From Brachionus plicatilis (taxonomy: Eukaryota > Rotifera > Eurotatoria > Ploima > Brachionidae), in the NCBI GenBank assembly GCA_010279815.1, contig QEOQ01000180.1, positions 2,154,930 to 2,218,929 on the forward strand: DNA of 64,000 bases, in the 5' to 3' direction. This document shows positions 38,214-51,005 of the stretch, piece by piece. Both the position numbers and the translations under genes were made by a program. The stretch's first letter is position 1; every line of letters begins with the position of its first letter. The notes beneath the pieces are model-generated. The model ran no database searches. It was not told the DNA's origin and saw nothing but the letters and a program-made list of their open reading frames with translations.

Positions 38214-38812
38214 TTTTAGCAGATATAATTTATTTTTATTTCTAACTTACAGTATACACTCTCTCTAAATCGTATATATTAGCAATGTGATTTTGCTTCA
38301 ATATTTCTACTTGAACTTGGTTTAATTTGACTAGGTCTGCAGTAAAAGAAATATATGGCATGCAAAATTTAAGTTAATTTTTTGCATATATTTGAATTTT
38401 GCGTTCAAATTTTAAAAAAAATGCAAATTTAAACTTGCAATCAAGCTAACTCAAAAGCGCTTAAATACAAGTATTAAAAAAAATTAAAACATATTTTCAT
38501 TTTTTAAGAGGTGTTGATTTTTTTTTCTTATAAATAAAGACTAAAAAATTAAGTTTAATTAAAATTTTTAACCAATTAATCTGATTTTAGCTTAGCAAAT
38601 TCTGATTATTATGTTGTTGTTTTTTTTCTTTGAAAAATTTGAATAAATCATAATTACGTTTTTTTATCTAAATTAAAAGTCTTTAATCATATAAATATTT
38701 TATAAATTAAAAGATCGATGATATAAAATTAGTATCAAAGGTTTTTTTTTAAAATTATTTGTCAAATTATTATAAATTAATTTATAATAATTAGAAGAAA
38801 AATTAGAAGTGA
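38214..38812. other. RPS3A upstream region
   Basis: Non-coding. It should hold the RPS3A promoter. A GTAAGT donor-like site on the minus strand (about 38250-38245) could mark a 5'-UTR exon, but no acceptor is obvious before the ATG. Confidence 0.35.
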
Positions 38813-40780
38813 GAGGACATCATGATTTTATAGCAGAAAACTCATGTCTAACCAGCTTACTGAAAACTATTGACACTAAAACACAGGTTTTAAATCGTGA
38901 TCCAGTTCGATAAAAATATTCATAGACTTTTCCAAAGCGTTTGATTTGTTTTAAATTTTGTTTTTTTTAAAGGGAAAAAGCATCATGATTTAAAAAACAT
39001 TACAAGGATACGCTTTATTTCATCATCAATAAGTCAAAAACCAAGTCGTATCAAAAATGACACGACTGGTATTATAAAGATAATTCATTTTTATGCACGA
39101 AAATATTTTTTTTTAAATTTGTTTCTTTATTTTTGGTATTTTATGAATTTTCCCCCTCTAAATTTTTCCCCTTTTTTTATTTTCCCCTTTACTGAAATTC
39201 CCCTTTTTAAAAATTTAATTCTATGAATAATATTATTTTTTTAAATCTTCTTTAGAAAAAATTTTACTGGTCACAATATTTAATTTGATTTTTGAAAAAA
39301 CAGACAAAAAAATATATTATTTGATTATATTCTTAAATTTTTAAAATGGTAAAAGTTAAATTTGTAAACAAAAAATTAAAAATTTCAAATTTGAATTTTA
39401 AAATAAATATAAATTATAAAAAATGAAATTATCGAATTTACTTAAATTTTTACGAGTAAATATTAATTAATTGAATTAGCACAAAGGTGTTTATCAGGAA
39501 TTATTGAAGATAAATATGTCGCTTTTTAAACTTTTTTTTAGCGTATTCGTAAAACTATAAAGTGTTTTTTAATTAGATCATTTTATTATTTTTCGCATTT
39601 TTTCAATTTAATTACTCAAAAATGTTTAAAAATGATAAATTATTTGATTAATTATAAAAGGGGAATTTTTTTATAGGGGAAATCAATTAAGAGGGAAAAT
39701 TTGGAGGGGGAAAATTTAAAGGGGGAATATCCATGTAGAATCTTTATTTTTATATTTATTTTTAGCAAAGAATAATATTAATATAAAAAGATTTGATAAA
39801 ACTTCTAACTTATACCTATTTTAATAGCTCAAAAATGTCAAAAATGACACAGTGGTAAATCGAGTGTTAAAGAAGCTAGAACTTCATTCGATGATATGTT
39901 AGAAAATTTGATTAAAGATTTTTAGACAGAATAAAGACAAAAAGTGGCAATGGCTAAAGAAGTGTCAGACTGGTTGGATGTAATTAATGGTGTGCTACCA
40001 GACTCAGTGATCGATCCCTTATTGTTTGTAATTTTTATCAACGATATGCCTGAGGTTATAGAATGCGTTTATAAACTTTTTGCAGACGACCCCAAGTTAA
40101 TTTCGATTATTAAAATTTAAATGATCTAACAAGTCTCCAACTTGATGTGAAAATATTTCTCTTATCCATAAAATCTTTTAGACGTCTTTTTGTTGCATTT
40201 GTAAAACCACGTTTAGAATTTGCAATAGCAACTTGGTACTGACTGACTATATAGTTTCTACATAATTTCAGTAGACGCTAAGAATAGCTTTAAAAAGAAA
40301 ATTGATGATTTTTTTCAAAGGCAAACAAGAAATAATCAAATTAATAATCAAATTAATAATCATATTACTTTTACTTTTTTAGCTACCATGATGAGATCTA
40401 GCGTATTGTTCTACAGGTTGAAACCTTTCGTAACCTACTATTTTTATTTTAAATAAAATTTTATTTATTTTTCTCCAATTCTATACATTTTCAAAGTTAA
40501 ATCAAAATTTAAATTAAATCTTAAAATCTAGATTGCTGAAACCTTCAGGTTGGATTCGTAATTCCGAATTTAAGCTCAATGCAAAAAAAATTATAAGCTA
40601 TATGATTTCTGATGGAACAACATTAAACAGTCAAGAGAACAAACACAGACCTATGAAACAATTTATTTTACCAAGATTTGTCAGCGTGAGGATTTTTTAC
40701 TGAATGAAGGTGATTGATAACTGTAATTGTCTACCACCACTAAAAAAAATACTGAGAAACAACCCTATGACTTCTATCAC
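38813..40780 (+). pseudogene. Decayed jockey-like LINE ORF2, split by an insertion
   Basis: Ordered RT and C-terminal blocks survive in several frames: HDFIAENSCLTSLLKTID (38827-38890), DFSKAFD (about 38925-38950), VNRVLKKLELHS (about 39850-39890), VSDWLDVINGVLPDSVIDP with LLFVIFINDMPE and the catalytic-type FADD (39960-40110), FVKPRLEFAIATW (about 40195-40240), and a final CNCLPP block near 40720-40735. Frameshifts and stops throughout mean it is dead. About 900 bp (38950-39850) separates two RT blocks that are normally adjacent, and that insert contains the G-tract hairpin element at 39145-39730. Confidence 0.8.
39145..39730. mobile_element. Hairpin element with C-tract and G-tract arms
   Basis: The left arm (39145-39210) has four CCCC runs (TTTTCCCCCTC, TTCCCC, TTTCCCC, ATTCCCC). 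The right arm (39655-39730) has the complementary GGGG runs in mirrored order, about 60-70 bp each and imperfect. The interior is AT-rich and non-coding. It interrupts the LINE relic. The sequence ATGACAC occurs on both sides of the insert (39056 and 39844) preceded by TCAAAA, a possible but unproven target duplication. Confidence 0.6.
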
Positions 40781-43700
40781 ACATCATCAATTATAAAAAT
40801 CCATTTTAACTATCATTACGATACCATAGGTCTTATTTTACAATTTAAAACTACTGGACCCCTTTATTATTATCATTGGTCATTAAAAATTTCATGATTT
40901 ATTTTTTGTTCAATAAAACGTTTCAAATATAAAATAAAAGTCTTGATTTTTTTTCCAACAATTAATAGCATAATGGACCTGGATATGTATTGTTCATTTA
41001 AAAAAGATTATTTGAAATGATATATTAATTGAGTTAATCAAGCCGGTACTCTACCACCGCATTTATTTAACTATTATATTATTTACCTTATAATTCAATC
41101 TTCAGGGCGTTCCGAAAATTATTGTAGTCACATCATAGCAATCTTTTTCTATGTTGGTCAGTGTAAACAATTTGAACAGAAAAGTAAATGAAATTTAGAA
41201 TTTGCAAAAATCCATAAAAAAAGGATAACATTTTTGTAAACAAAAATAACATTTTATTTTTTTATAAATTTTTTTCTTATTTTTTAGAATTTCTAAATTT
41301 TTAATTGCTGATAATTGATTCAAATAAGTCTGATGCATTACTTTAAGCTAAGGGAAGCCATTGATGATTTTTGTTTATTATTAGCAATAACAATGTAGTA
41401 CATGCTAAAATATAGAATATTTAGGCATTTCAATAGTACAGATTTGGCGTATTTTTATTTGAAACAATTGTGTCAATCTATTTTTAAATATAATCTTGAT
41501 TTATTATCAGCTTTTTAATTCTAAAATCAGAAATACAATTTTTTTTAAAACAACTATGACTTGAATTGAGTGAATTTGTGTTAGGGTGTATGAATCATTC
41601 ATTATTTTAATTTTTCTTTGAAAATTTATTTTATTTCTAAAATTTTTTATTAAATATTTTTTTGCTTATGAGGCTTTATGAAAATAATATTAGTTATAAT
41701 TAACTAATATCAAGAATTTTTTTTTCATTATTTTTTTAATTTGTTTTTTGTTAAATTAATAGTTCCATTGGAAAATTTTTTAAAAAGAGATCAATAAAAT
41801 TAGGATTAAAATATTTTTTGGTCAATTCCTATATAATTTGTTAAATTTAAATAAAGAAATAATAAATAATTACGAAAGACAATTTTTCACATGTTTTAAA
41901 TTTAAGGCATAATGAAAAATTTTGTTCATAAGGGCATTAAAAAACAAATAAAGATTTTTAGGCGATTAAAGACAAGTCGAAGATTTTTTTTTTATTATAG
42001 TAGCCATGGTCTAGTTTACTATAAAGAATTTTTAAAAGCGAAAAACTTAATTTTAAATCAAAGAATAATCTATTTTTTTCAATTGACAAAGTGAATTAAA
42101 AATATTTTTTTATTTTAGAAAAACAATTTATGAGATTTTTAGAATGTTAAAAAATTCAATTATTTCAAAAAAAAATTAGACTGATTATTTTAATCGCTTC
42201 AAGGATTAAGAAAATTGAAAAATGTATCAAAATAAAGCTCATAAAACTACTCTTGCTTTTTGAGTCAAAAACTAGACACTCGTAGATTGAAGGCTAATAA
42301 TTGTTATTTATTATTTAGTTTATTTTATTTCTTTAAAAAATTTGTATATAAATATTTGTTGTCAACATGTGTTTGACAAAAATTTGTTTAGAAATAAATA
42401 TTAAGCACTAGAATTATATTGATAGTTCAAAAATAAAAAATTGAATTCTTTGATCACTGAAAAGAAATATTTGTAAAAAATTATTTGAAGAGATTTTTTT
42501 TATTTAAAAAAAAAATAAATTTGAAAGTATTATTGTTTACGAATTGGTTGGAAATTATAAAGTGATCAAACAATCATCGTTCCAATTGAATAACAACAAA
42601 AAACTTAGATTTAAATCTTTGAAAAAGATAATTATTTTATTAGATACAGAAATGGAAGATAAGATATGAATAAGTTATTTTTTATTCTGTAAGAAGCGGT
42701 GCTTACTTAGCAAAAGAATTTGGCATAACAACCTTTTAAAAGCTTTAACAAAAAATATTCAAAAAGATAAATTAATCATCAAGTTTTTTAGAATAATTTG
42801 GATAATTATTTCATATATATATTTACTTACTTATATGTGACGAAAAATTATATTAGTTCCGAAAAAACTATCGGTTGAAATTTATTTATCTCAAATTATA
42901 GAAAGATATTCATTAATAGTTCGGTAATCAAAATTTTGGCACAATTTGTTTTTTGAGAAATAAATTTTAAAAAGTCTCAAAATTTTATTAAACGTGTAAG
43001 CACTTTTTTTAGAATCTAAATTAAAAATTAAGTTATTTTTATAAAAATAAAATCTTGATAAAAATCCGATTATACAAGTTCTTAGTATATAGATGACTAT
43101 TGATTGAAGGATTAAACGTGAAAATATTTTTATCAAAATATCATTTTCAAGTAAAACTTAGTTTATTGATCCTTGTGTAATTGCATTGAAGGGTACTGAA
43201 ATGAATTTGTTTGAATATTTACTTATTATTTTATCTATAGGGCTTAATTGCATTCTATTTCAAAATATTATCAGGCATTTAATGCTTTTATTTCAACTCC
43301 AAAACAAAATCATGATATTAAATCAATAATTGTGTTATTAGGTAATTTTTGCCCGAGATAAAATAAAGAAAAAATATCAAATTGTTGTAAGTCACTTCGC
43401 AACGGTTTAATTGCTTATTTCAATTTTCAAAAATGGATTTTAAAGACCCATAAACATAAAGCGATTTGAACAAAAATTGAGCAAAAATGTTTTTCAATTA
43501 ATTTATTTTTTTCAAATCTAAAAATTGTTGTAATTTTAGTTTTATAAATAATTATTGAAACTTATGTGGATTACGTAATTTTCTTTATATGGCAGAATTT
43601 TAGAAAAAAAATCACTTCAGGACTCTAAATATAAGAATTTAGTATTTCGAACAAGCTCTGACAATATTAATGAATATATCATTTAGACTTACAAAATATT

Positions 43701-46700
43701 TTCAAGAGAATATTAGAGGATATGAATTTTAGTTAAATTTTTAATGTATGTCAAGGAAAACCATCCTTTTGGTTTTGATTAATTCTATAAACAGATTTAA
43801 AATAAAATTTCTATAAAAAGAAAAAAAATCAAGCAATAATTTATTTTACTTAAGTTTTAATTCGGATATAAAATTTTAGAAATTATTTAATTTTGTACAA
43901 TTTTCGGTATTTCTAAAAGCAAAATTAAAAGCCCATTGTATTTTCTAAATAGAATTTGAAATTAATTAAAGGAGAGCTTGTTTAATTTCCCGGTAATATT
44001 ATTTTGATATTTGTATCCACTTCCTACACCGATGCAATCCTGCTTTTTAATTTTAAATTATTTTATATTTTAGATTCTCCTTTATTAATCACGCAATATT
44101 TCGTGGGCAATACTAAATTTATAAGCTTTTCCTTATTGATCAAAATTGTCAAAAAATCCATCAACTTTTTAATTGTAATTAGTATTGAGCTTGAATTTTA
44201 ATCATACAATATTTATAAACTCTTAAAAATGATTTTTAGATTTAAGTCTTTCAGTCAATAGCTTCAATCAAAAATTTTTAGCAATTTTTAACAAAAAATA
44301 AGACCTACAGTTTTTGTTTTAATTAAAAACACTCAATTTTTCGTAAGAATCATTCTTTTTATCATTTTTTTTATTTTAGGGTAAAAGAAACTAACTAGAA
44401 CTAATTTATTCGAAGAAAAGTTAAGCTTAGGTTATCTAGATTTTCCTTAAATGCATCTTCTGTTGATTTAAATTCTAAGACTAAATTTTTTTTCTCAATG
44501 ATAAACTAAGCTACAAAAATTCTCTAAATTTATTTTTTCAAAGTTGTGTCCCAATACATTTTTTTTAAATGATAAAAAATTTTATTTTTAAAGAAATAAT
44601 TTTTTTAAAAATTAAAGGTAAAATTCACCAATTTTAAAATTTTGTTATATTTAAATCGACTTTTTAAATTACTGATCATTTCATTTTTAAATTTCAAAAT
44701 ATTTTTTCATCAATTCTTTATGAATCAACAAAAGAATAAAAATAATTAAAGAATAATTTTTAATGCCCAAATTTAAAAAAAGCTTTTGCATAAGTATAAC
44801 TTTATTTGAAATTTTTAAAATTATTTTCAATTTGTCCATTCTAATTATTTCCATTTCGAATTTCAAATTTTTAAATATGAGAATCGATTTCCGTTTTTTT
44901 GACATTTTTTGAGGGGCAATCAAAATAAAATCACGTTTCTAATTTATTTTAAGTAAACTGATAGCAAAAGCAATTAGTTTGTGCAAAGCGACATTTGCTT
45001 CAGAATTCTAAATAAAGATTAAGAGTTTTGATAACTCAAATTCTTCCGGATAAAAATTGAAAGAATCTAAAATTCTGAACAGTAGTACATTATCGGTGAA
45101 TCCGATTTGGCTTTTAATTCTCGAACGAATTGTATTAAGGAGGTTTAATCCTTCAAGTGGTCTAATTCGAGTCCATTTTGGTTCTAAAAATCGATAGAGT
45201 ATCGATAACCCTAGTCTATTTTATCGAATATTCAATTAGAAAAATTACTTTAGAGACTTGAACTATGCAATTAAGACTACCTATTTAAATACTTAAAATT
45301 TTGTGAAGTGTAAAAAAGAGTTTTAGTTTAATTTTGTCAGTTTATTTGACAAACCGTGTTCTTTTAAATCTTGTGCCTGAATTCGGTGTTTTTGTTATTT
45401 TTCCAGCCGAGTAAATTGTTTTTTTCAACTCTACAAAAAAAATATTTTTTTATAATTATTTTCAAAAAATCTATGCTTCGATGGATTTTGGCTAAGAAGC
45501 TCAACAAAATTTGTATAAAGTCAATAGTAAAAAGAATAAATAATTGGATTTTTTATTATAGTTTTTTTAGTTTTACTTAAACAATAAAAGTTGCATGTCA
45601 ATGTTCAAAGTTAAGATCATCAGACATTTTCAAATGATTTATATTAGGATTTTTTAATTAAGGAATCGATTTTTTATGACGTTTTTTCGGGCAGATTTAG
45701 AAAATTCTCATGTCAAAAATTATTTATATCATCGTTAATGTTTCTAAGATCAATGTGGGTGGTAAAGTTTAGTATAGAAATTTTTCAATTAGACCAGATT
45801 CCGACTTATTCAAATATCAATTTAAACAGCATGCAAAATTAATGAAGATCGGTTTTTCAAATCAATTTCCTTAACATTTTAAGTTTTCAATGTCATTTCG
45901 TAGATTTGTTTTTTTTCTTCTCAATTTGAATGCTTCTTGTATGGTTTTAAATTTAGCCTCAATAAAAAAACTACTATTTTTCCATGACCGAATATAGTAA
46001 ATATAAAACAAGGTTTTCTTGATTTGTTTTTATAGCTATAATAAAATTTGTTTATAAAAAATAACAGTTTATTCTAAATTGAAAAAAATATTCATTCATT
46101 TTGTAGAATAAATAAAATTTTAGATAGTCGCATATTTTTTCAAAAGATTATGTAATTTAAAATAACTTTCTGTTCTATGACTTTTATAATCATTTACTTT
46201 TTATTTGGAAAAATAAGAAAATTTTTAATCTTTTGAACAAATTTTCAAAGATTTTTAAAGCTTATTCTTTAGATTTATGTTTAAAAAGTTCAAGCAAAAA
46301 TTTTTAAATAGATTCAATTTTATTTTGTTTTCCATAGTCCACATTTAAAAAAGAGATCAATATGAAATTCATTGAAAAGCAAATATTAATTATAAGAACG
46401 AAATTTTTTTTATCAATTTAGAAAATCAAACGACATTTTTAATTTAAAAAAATTTATTTTAAAATAATATTTAAAAAAAAAAAAAATAATTATTTTTCAA
46501 TAATTAATTTTAAATTGAAAATTAATTTTTTCTCTACTTATTAAATTTCATTTTTTCTTAACAATTAAATTTGTTCTTCTTGTTCTCTTTCTCTTGGGCA
46601 GCAAGAGTTTTTTGCTTTACTATTTAAATTTTACAACTAATTGTTTAACTTATATAATGAATTTGCGTCTGTGGAAATTGAACCATAAAGCCTAAAAAAT

Positions 46701-49676
46701 AAAAAATATCTCCAATTATCTCAGATTGTTATACAAAGAATTTTTCACAATTCAATTATTTTTTGGTTTGTTAGCAAAGGCCAATAATTAAATTAATTTT
46801 TAGGCCTAATTTTTATAAAAAAATTTTAAATTTTAAATTATTTTGAGACATTTTTTTTTTCAAATAATTTTGGGGAAGACTCGTGGATCGTCCGAATGGC
46901 AACAGCCTTTTTTTAAACCCTCATGTTTGTATTACTATGTTTTTTTTTAAATTAGTAAATCGAAGTTCTTTTATAAAAACATTTTATAAAGACAGTGTAA
47001 TTCTAAAACCTTAATGATCATCGTAAATTGAATTTTATAATTAAACAAAACATATTAATATCAGTAGTATGTTTATCTTTAATCATAAAAACGGGAAACA
47101 GATTTCGGCAGTGTATTAATATCACCATCAATTCGATGCAGGTACCTCTCTGTAAGATCAAAGCCGTTGATTAAAAGATATCGAAAAAGAGATAAACATT
47201 TTACCTTTTTATTCTGTTTTTATTTATTATTATTTAATAAAATTATTAATAAGATGTGTTTCAAACTGTAAATAATTACTCCTTACCTTAAATAAAAAAA
47301 ATTTGAAACTATCTAGCACAAGGGGGTAAATTTAATATGAAATATGAAATAATTCTTTATTTTAAATATTCATTCAAAATTCTAAAATTAATATTTTAAT
47401 TTTTAAAATAAGTAAAATATTAAAACGAGAAATGTTTTTATAATTTTTATGAAAATTTAGTAAAAACGGAATTTAAGATTTTTTTAATCTTAAAATTCTA
47501 ATCCGGCGTGAAAAGAATGACTTTTCCTCACTTTACCATAAACAATTAGAATTTTATTTAATAAATTAAATGTAAATTTAAAGTGATGACAAAATTAATT
47601 TAATTAAAATTGAATTTTCGAAAGTTGAGTAAAAGTTGAATGACTGGATTTTAATTTTTTTAAATATCTAAAATGAAATTATATATATTTAAATGTAAAT
47701 GAAAAAATTACAGCTTAGCTTAAGTATTGTAGACTGTTAAAATCATGATTTCTAAAACTGGATTTAAATTTTGAGAGAAACAAAAGAAAAATATCAGACT
47801 AACTCGTCGAAATTAACTTAAATAATAATTTGACATATATATTGTCATTGTTGAGTGCTGTTTTATTCATTTGACTGAATATTGTCAGTCCCCTATTCTT
47901 AAATACAAAGCCATTACTTTCAAAAATTATAATTAATTGTGATATTGTTATAAATCATTCATTCTGGATTAATCGATCCAACAATTAGACGAAAAAGATA
48001 TGATGAGACACTGAAATTAAATCGTCAGAAACTAATAATAATTTAAAGAGCCAATTTGTTTGAAATAAATCTAAAGTTAAATTTTTCATTTCTGAATCAT
48101 AATTTTAAAAATAAATTTAAGAAAAAAATTTAGGATAAAAATACATTTTTATTTTAAATTTTGGGATTTTTTATCGAAAATGGACAGCAATTGCATTTTT
48201 CCAAGAAAAAGTATTTTGACAATATTGGAATTAGCATTAGAAATGTTTGACTTAAGAAAAATTAATTTTTGACAGGAAAAATCTTTTATTTGATTTATTT
48301 TAATGAAATTTCGGTCCAAATACATAAAAAATTATATGCTTTGCTTTTATCAAAATTCAAAGCTGCCTAGATTTGTTTAAGTTTTATTTGAGATAAATAA
48401 ATGAGACTAAATATTAGATTTTAAATAAAATTTTTGATAATATTTATTTGGAAAAATTAGTTGAAGTAAATTAGCAAAATAAGCTCAAATATTTAGAAAA
48501 AAAATTTCGTATTGTTATGCAATTGCTTTCGGATTATCGTTGGCTCGATATTGGAAAAAAATCATGTCTTGTAACTCCAATATTTGCTTGAATAATCAAT
48601 TTCTGAGATAAATTTTTATTTTTTCCAATGGAGAATAAAGTATGAATTATTTTATATTCATGTCAACCAGTCGAGAAAAAATCAAAGAATTCTAAAGAAT
48701 TTGCTTTTAAGTATTCAGATTTTATCACACACAAATCAACTCTCGAGAGAGTCGGTGATTTTTTCTTAAGAATCAATGCTTTTTAAGACTTTATAATTAA
48801 TTTCGATTTTAATTTAAATTCAAAAAGTTAATTTACAGTTCATTGTTTTTATTTATACTAAGCCACACAGTTAATCAAATTTAAATATTTTCTCGACTAA
48901 ATTCGAAAGGCAAAAATAACTTAAATAGAAAAAAGTACAATCATAATCATTTATTAATAAAAAATTCAAGGACTTAATAAATTTTTAATTACAAAGTTTC
49001 CGAGCACTCAGTGGTCACATATTTTTTTAAGATTAATATCAATTGTTCATTAAAACATGCTTGATATTTACTAGCTTTTAAAAAGCCCCAACGGGCGCCT
49101 CAATATCTAAAAATCAGCATCATCTATTAAGAATAAGTTAACATGGCAAACGATGATCTTTCTACATGGATAACTAAATCATTAATGTCATTTGTCTCTA
49201 ATGAAGGCCGAATATGTATTCATTCGTTGTCTAGGATCTTTCATCTATCACGTCCCACAAATCTCAAATAAAGGCACACAAATTTTGAACGTGACAGAGC
49301 AAGAAACCTTTTTCCAATTTTACAAGGAAAATTGAATTCAAATCTAATGACAATCAAAGGCTTGGTCAAGCTTTGCAAATATTTTAGCAGCCTTGTGTGT
49401 TTTTGCGTGCTTGTTTTCGGACCCGGCTATTTGAGGCAAACTAAGCGGAGAAAATATTATTTTTTCCATTTAAATTTATTATTTCAATTTGTTTTAAGAT
49501 TATAATTTTTATTTGTCTATTAATCCTTGAAATGTATCAGATAAGGCCTTAATGAGCCAAAACATTATTGATTATTTCCTTGTACGTGACACAAAATCTT
49601 TTAAGCTACTTAATCAGATTAGATTCAGTTCATAAAGACCAGTATGTCGTTTGTGAGTACATGGACTGTGCTAGTA
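40781..49676. other. Gene-poor AT-rich region, part 1
   Basis: Nearly 9 kb without a supported gene. The small ORFs (41912-42094, 42891-43136, 44004-44201, 44687-44923, 45371-45580) are low-complexity Phe/Ile/Lys/Asn reads with no motif. A somewhat less AT-rich stretch at about 48990-49460 has no coding frame. It could include distal regulatory DNA of the kazrin-like gene. Confidence 0.45.
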
Positions 49677-49799
49677 TTGACCAAGAGTATAATTAGCGAG
49701 AGAATTTTTGATTGATTAGATTTTAGGGCTTCCGCTTTGGCTATTTGTGTGATTATCGATTGAAATGGAAAGAATTTATCGATCAAAAGAGTACATCTC
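49677..49799. repeat. 123-bp direct repeat, copy 1
   Basis: Similar along its full length to 50883-51005, same orientation. The core AGAATTTTTGATTGATTAGA and the later AGAATTTATCGATCAAAAGA are identical in both. Non-coding. Confidence 0.85.
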
Positions 49800-50882
49800 A
49801 ATAAAGAGAAAAAATAATTTGAAAAAAATGGAGTGATTGAATCGCTAAGGTTTTGTTGACAGGTAAAAAAAGTGAATGAAGCCTTGAGTTGCTAAAAATT
49901 GTTCTATTCATTTTGTTAATAAATAATTTTACCAGAACTTGAGAAAAACAATTTTTAAACCACAATTTTTGAATAATTTTATTCATTAGATTTAAGAGAT
50001 TGTGAATTTTAGAAAACAAAATAAAAAAAGCAAAAATTAATGTACTTAGAGTCCAAAATTTGTTCTGTAAATTGAATTAGCTGGTAAATTTAATGTGCCT
50101 CCCAAAATTCAGCTTCCAGAATATATTCTGCATAAAGCTCATTTATTAATCCTTTCTTGTTTTCTTTTTTCCCTTTTCTTTTTAAATTACAACTTTATTT
50201 TCAAATATTAACTAATTTTTATTTAATTCTTTAAAAATTACTCCTCCTAAAAAGAGGTTAATTCAATAATTATAAATAAATAAAGTGTTTTTTGAATATT
50301 TAAATTTTTGTGTGCTTATTTTAGAATTTGTTGCAGATGCCGTAATAAAGTGTGGTACACTGAATTTATCAGCTGATACAATTTTCAATTTTGGCCTTGT
50401 AGAAAAAAAAATTCTGAAATTTTAGATTTATTCATAGGAAATTCAACAATGCCAGATTTTAAGATTAAACTCATCTTTTAATTAAAATAACTATAATATT
50501 AGATTTAATGACAGTAAAACGCAATGTTTGAATTTTAATTTTTATTTAATTTTTAAGCTTTAATTGTTTTTCATGGCCCAATAGGTATTTTTTTTTTTAA
50601 ATGACTTTTTTCACAATATTTCGAAGCATCCATTTTTATTTTTATATTTTAATTTGTATATTTACAATTTTAAATTGAACGACATTCAAATGAAAATTTC
50701 TTCAAATTTATTTTTATTTAATTTTAAAAATTATTTTTTAACACCCAAGAGGTGTAATATTATTTAGTAAAATATTTTTGGAAAAAACTCTGAAGTTGAA
50801 GGAACGAATTTTTTAGACCCATGATAGATTAAGAAAAATTATTAGAAACATTTAAGAATACTTGTAAATACTATTTAATCGT

Positions 50883-51005
50883 TTGACCATGAGTATGTTT
50901 TGCCAGAGAATTTTTGATTGATTAGATTTTAGGGTTTCCGCTTTGGCTATTTTTGTGATTATCAATTGAAATCGAGAGAATTTATCGATCAAAAGAGCAC
51001 ATCTC
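50883..51005. repeat. 123-bp direct repeat, copy 2
   Basis: Partner of 49677-49799, 1206 bases downstream. No indel is needed to align them, and flanking sequence is not similar. It could be a dispersed repeat family or a duplicated regulatory module. Confidence 0.85.

Noticed and set aside
41912..45580. Several ORFs of 60-81 codons
   Set aside because: All low-complexity with no homology pattern, no signal peptide or splice partners.
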